Assembly (NCBI GenBank): GCA_902465015.1
Contig: CABQLK010000066.1
Span: 1-6,479, forward strand
Source of the DNA: an uncultured Collinsella sp.
GTDB taxonomy: Bacteria > Actinomycetota > Coriobacteriia > Coriobacteriales > Coriobacteriaceae
Length of the DNA stretch: 6,479 nt
Reading direction: 5' to 3'
Made by a program: the position numbers and the translations under genes. Position 1 is the stretch's first letter; each line of letters starts with the position of its first letter. Below the pieces are notes generated by a model. That model worked only from the letters and a program-made list of their open reading frames with translations, searched no databases and was not told where the DNA came from. Below, one piece after another: positions 5,343-6,479 of the stretch.

Positions 5343-6260
5343 ATGCGCTGCCTTATCATCCACAACCCGGCATCGGGCCCCAGCTCAGATGAAATCTACG
5401 CATTCACGCACGCCCTCGCGCAGGGCGGCGACGAGGTCGTGATGCGTTTTATCGGCGATGGCATGGAGCCCGAGGATGCCGTGGCAGACGTGCGCGAGTT
5501 TGATCGCGTGGTCGTTTCGGGCGGCGACGGCACCGTCTCCAACGTGCTCGACCAGATGCGCGGGTGCGGTGTCCCCACGCTCGTCTTCCCCTCCGGCACA
5601 GCCTGCCTGTTCTTCAACAACATCGGCAATGCCCCCGAGGCAGCGGCGCTCGCCAAGGCCTGCCGTGCCGGTCGCACGGTCAAAGTCGACATGGGTGAGC
5701 TCTTTTGGCTCGACGAGAACGGCAACGAGAAGCGCCACGGCTTTATCATCATCGCCGGCTCGGGCTTCGACGCCGAGATCATGATGAAGGCCGCCCCCAC
5801 CAAAAACGACATCGGCGAGATCGCCTACTTCCTCTCCGCGCTCGCCACGCCCAATCCCACGGTGGCGCACTTTACGATTGAGCATGACGGCATTGTCGAG
5901 GAGCTCGACGGCATCTGCTGCATGGCCGGCAACACCTCGGTCATCCAAAACGACATCAACCTGTTCCCCGACTGCCGTATGAACGATGGCATGGTCGACA
6001 TTGCGGTCATCGAACCCGTGCGCACCGTGCAGCTGCTGCCTACCGTGATCACCGCCGCACTCGACCCCGCCGGCAAGGTACTCGGGCGCCCGCAGTTCAA
6101 GATCATCCAGACCAAGGAAGCCAAGATCACCTGCACCCCGTCGCTGGGCATGCAGTTCGATGGCGAGATTATCTCCAGCAATTCGGGCGTCTTTGGAGCC
6201 CGCGCGCTTCCACAATGCCTCGACCTCATCATCGACGAATTCTCCCCGCTCGGAAAATAG
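5343..6260 (+). CDS. Diacylglycerol kinase / LCB5-family lipid kinase
   Basis: This 305-aa protein belongs to the DAGK catalytic-domain family (DgkB/YegS-like), of usual length. Members transfer phosphate from ATP to diacylglycerol or related lipids at the inner face of the membrane, often returning diacylglycerol to phospholipid synthesis. Visible motifs are the N-terminal strand and turn IIHNPASG (5-12), the nucleotide-binding GGDGT (60-64), the PSGTA loop (83-87), GSGFDA (139-144), NDGMVDI (214-220) and QFDGE (271-275). The loop after PSGTA reads CLFFNN, where most relatives have NDFAR, so the usual Asn-Asp is lost. That may alter nucleotide or substrate preference. The protein has no membrane span. 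It is alone on the plus strand apart from a 30-aa membrane protein starting 9 nt after its stop. The exact lipid substrate cannot be read from the sequence. Confidence 0.93.
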   Translation: MRCLIIHNPASGPSSDEIYAFTHALAQGGDEVVMRFIGDGMEPEDAVADVREFDRVVVSGGDGTVSNVLDQMRGCGVPTLVFPSGTACLFFNNIGNAPEAAALAKACRAGRTVKVDMGELFWLDENGNEKRHGFIIIAGSGFDAEIMMKAAPTKNDIGEIAYFLSALATPNPTVAHFTIEHDGIVEELDGICCMAGNTSVIQNDINLFPDCRMNDGMVDIAVIEPVRTVQLLPTVITAALDPAGKVLGRPQFKIIQTKEAKITCTPSLGMQFDGEIISSNSGVFGARALPQCLDLIIDEFSPLGK

Positions 6261-6264
6261 GAGG
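6260..6264 (+). promoter_or_regulatory. Ribosome binding site of the small membrane protein
   Basis: GGAGG begins on the last base of the kinase stop codon and ends 5 nt before the ATG at 6270. Its strength and spacing are the main support that the tiny reading frame is translated, probably coupled to the kinase gene. Confidence 0.7.
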
Positions 6265-6269
6265 ACCCT

Positions 6270-6362
6270 ATGAACGACAATCCCCTGCTCGGCTTTATCA
6301 TCATCGTTTTGGCCATGCTCGTCGGCTATGCGATCAACGTGATTCACCGCCGGAAGAAGTAA
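6270..6362 (+). CDS. 30-aa single-span membrane protein
   Basis: This tiny frame encodes 30 residues: a short polar start (MNDNP), a hydrophobic span over about residues 6-25 (LLGFIIIVLAMLVGYAINVI), and a basic end (HRRKK). By the positive-inside rule the C-terminus should be cytosolic and the N-terminus outside. A GGAGG ribosome-binding site lies 5 nt upstream and overlaps the kinase stop codon. The gene starts 9 nt after the kinase and lies before the terminator at 6398, so both should share a transcript. It is below the length most gene finders accept. I recognise no family. It might anchor or modulate the lipid kinase at the membrane, which is inference from position alone. Confidence 0.65.
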   Translation: MNDNPLLGFIIIVLAMLVGYAINVIHRRKK

Positions 6363-6397
6363 TTCCACATTGGTATGATATTCATCCAATTATCGTC

Positions 6398-6434
6398 TCC
6401 CCTGCTGTTTATGCATTTGCCAAACAGCAGGGGA
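6398..6434 (+). terminator. Intrinsic terminator after the kinase / small protein genes
   Basis: CCCCTGCTGTTT (6399-6410) pairs perfectly with AAACAGCAGGGG (6422-6433), plus one flanking T-A pair, to give a 13-bp stem with an 11-nt loop. TTTTCATTTC follows at once. This is a standard Rho-independent terminator on the plus strand, 35 nt after the small gene's stop. It has no A-rich left flank, so it should work mainly in the plus direction. Confidence 0.85.
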
Positions 6435-6479
6435 TTTTCATTTCAGGCATTCCCAGCTACTTTATTCGGCTACAGTAAT

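Noticed and set aside
5385..6389. Long open frame of 334 codons on the minus strand opposite the lipid kinase
   Set aside because: The plus-strand frame carries all the lipid-kinase motifs, so this is an antisense shadow caused by GC-biased codon positions. Its product is rich in Asp, His, Glu and Val with no recognisable domain.
6215..6478. Plus-strand frame running from inside the kinase gene past the terminator
   Set aside because: It starts within the kinase coding region in another frame, overlaps the better-supported small gene, and crosses the terminator hairpin.

Overview
The window looks like chromosomal core sequence from a high-GC Gram-positive bacterium. The best fit is a Coriobacteriia-type actinobacterium such as Collinsella. 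That placement is an inference from base composition (about 60% GC by eye in most genes), Shine-Dalgarno-led genes with some GTG starts, and the families present. No rRNA or other marker gene confirms it.

Six genes lie on the minus strand. Read in transcription order from right to left they are: RNase D (rnd, 5244-4111), a membrane zinc metallopeptidase of the YugP/Zn_peptidase_2 family (4046-3342), the large and small subunits of exodeoxyribonuclease VII (xseA 3226-1775, xseB 1732-1466), a HIT-family nucleotide-binding protein (1416-1081) and a LysR-type regulator (1039-149). The gaps are 64, 115, 42, 49 and 41 nt. A short divergent intergenic region (5245-5342) separates rnd from the plus-strand pair: a DAGK/LCB5-type lipid kinase (5343-6260) and a 30-residue single-span membrane protein (6270-6362). 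The pair ends at a strong intrinsic terminator (6398-6434).

The enzymes are mostly housekeeping: RNA 3'-end trimming (RNase D), ssDNA degradation (exonuclease VII), nucleotide hydrolysis (HIT), membrane proteolysis and lipid phosphorylation. xseA and xseB supply two subunits of one enzyme. The other genes share a direction but no obvious pathway. The LysR gene stands out: its GC content is nearer 50%, it sits last in the run, and it has no divergent partner. It may be a later addition.

I found no mobile element, CRISPR array, tRNA, rRNA or convincing new multi-gene system. The most interesting items are the tiny membrane protein behind the kinase, a changed nucleotide-loop motif in the kinase, overlapping divergent -10 elements between rnd and the kinase gene, and a consensus TATAAT inside the operon just ahead of the HIT gene.
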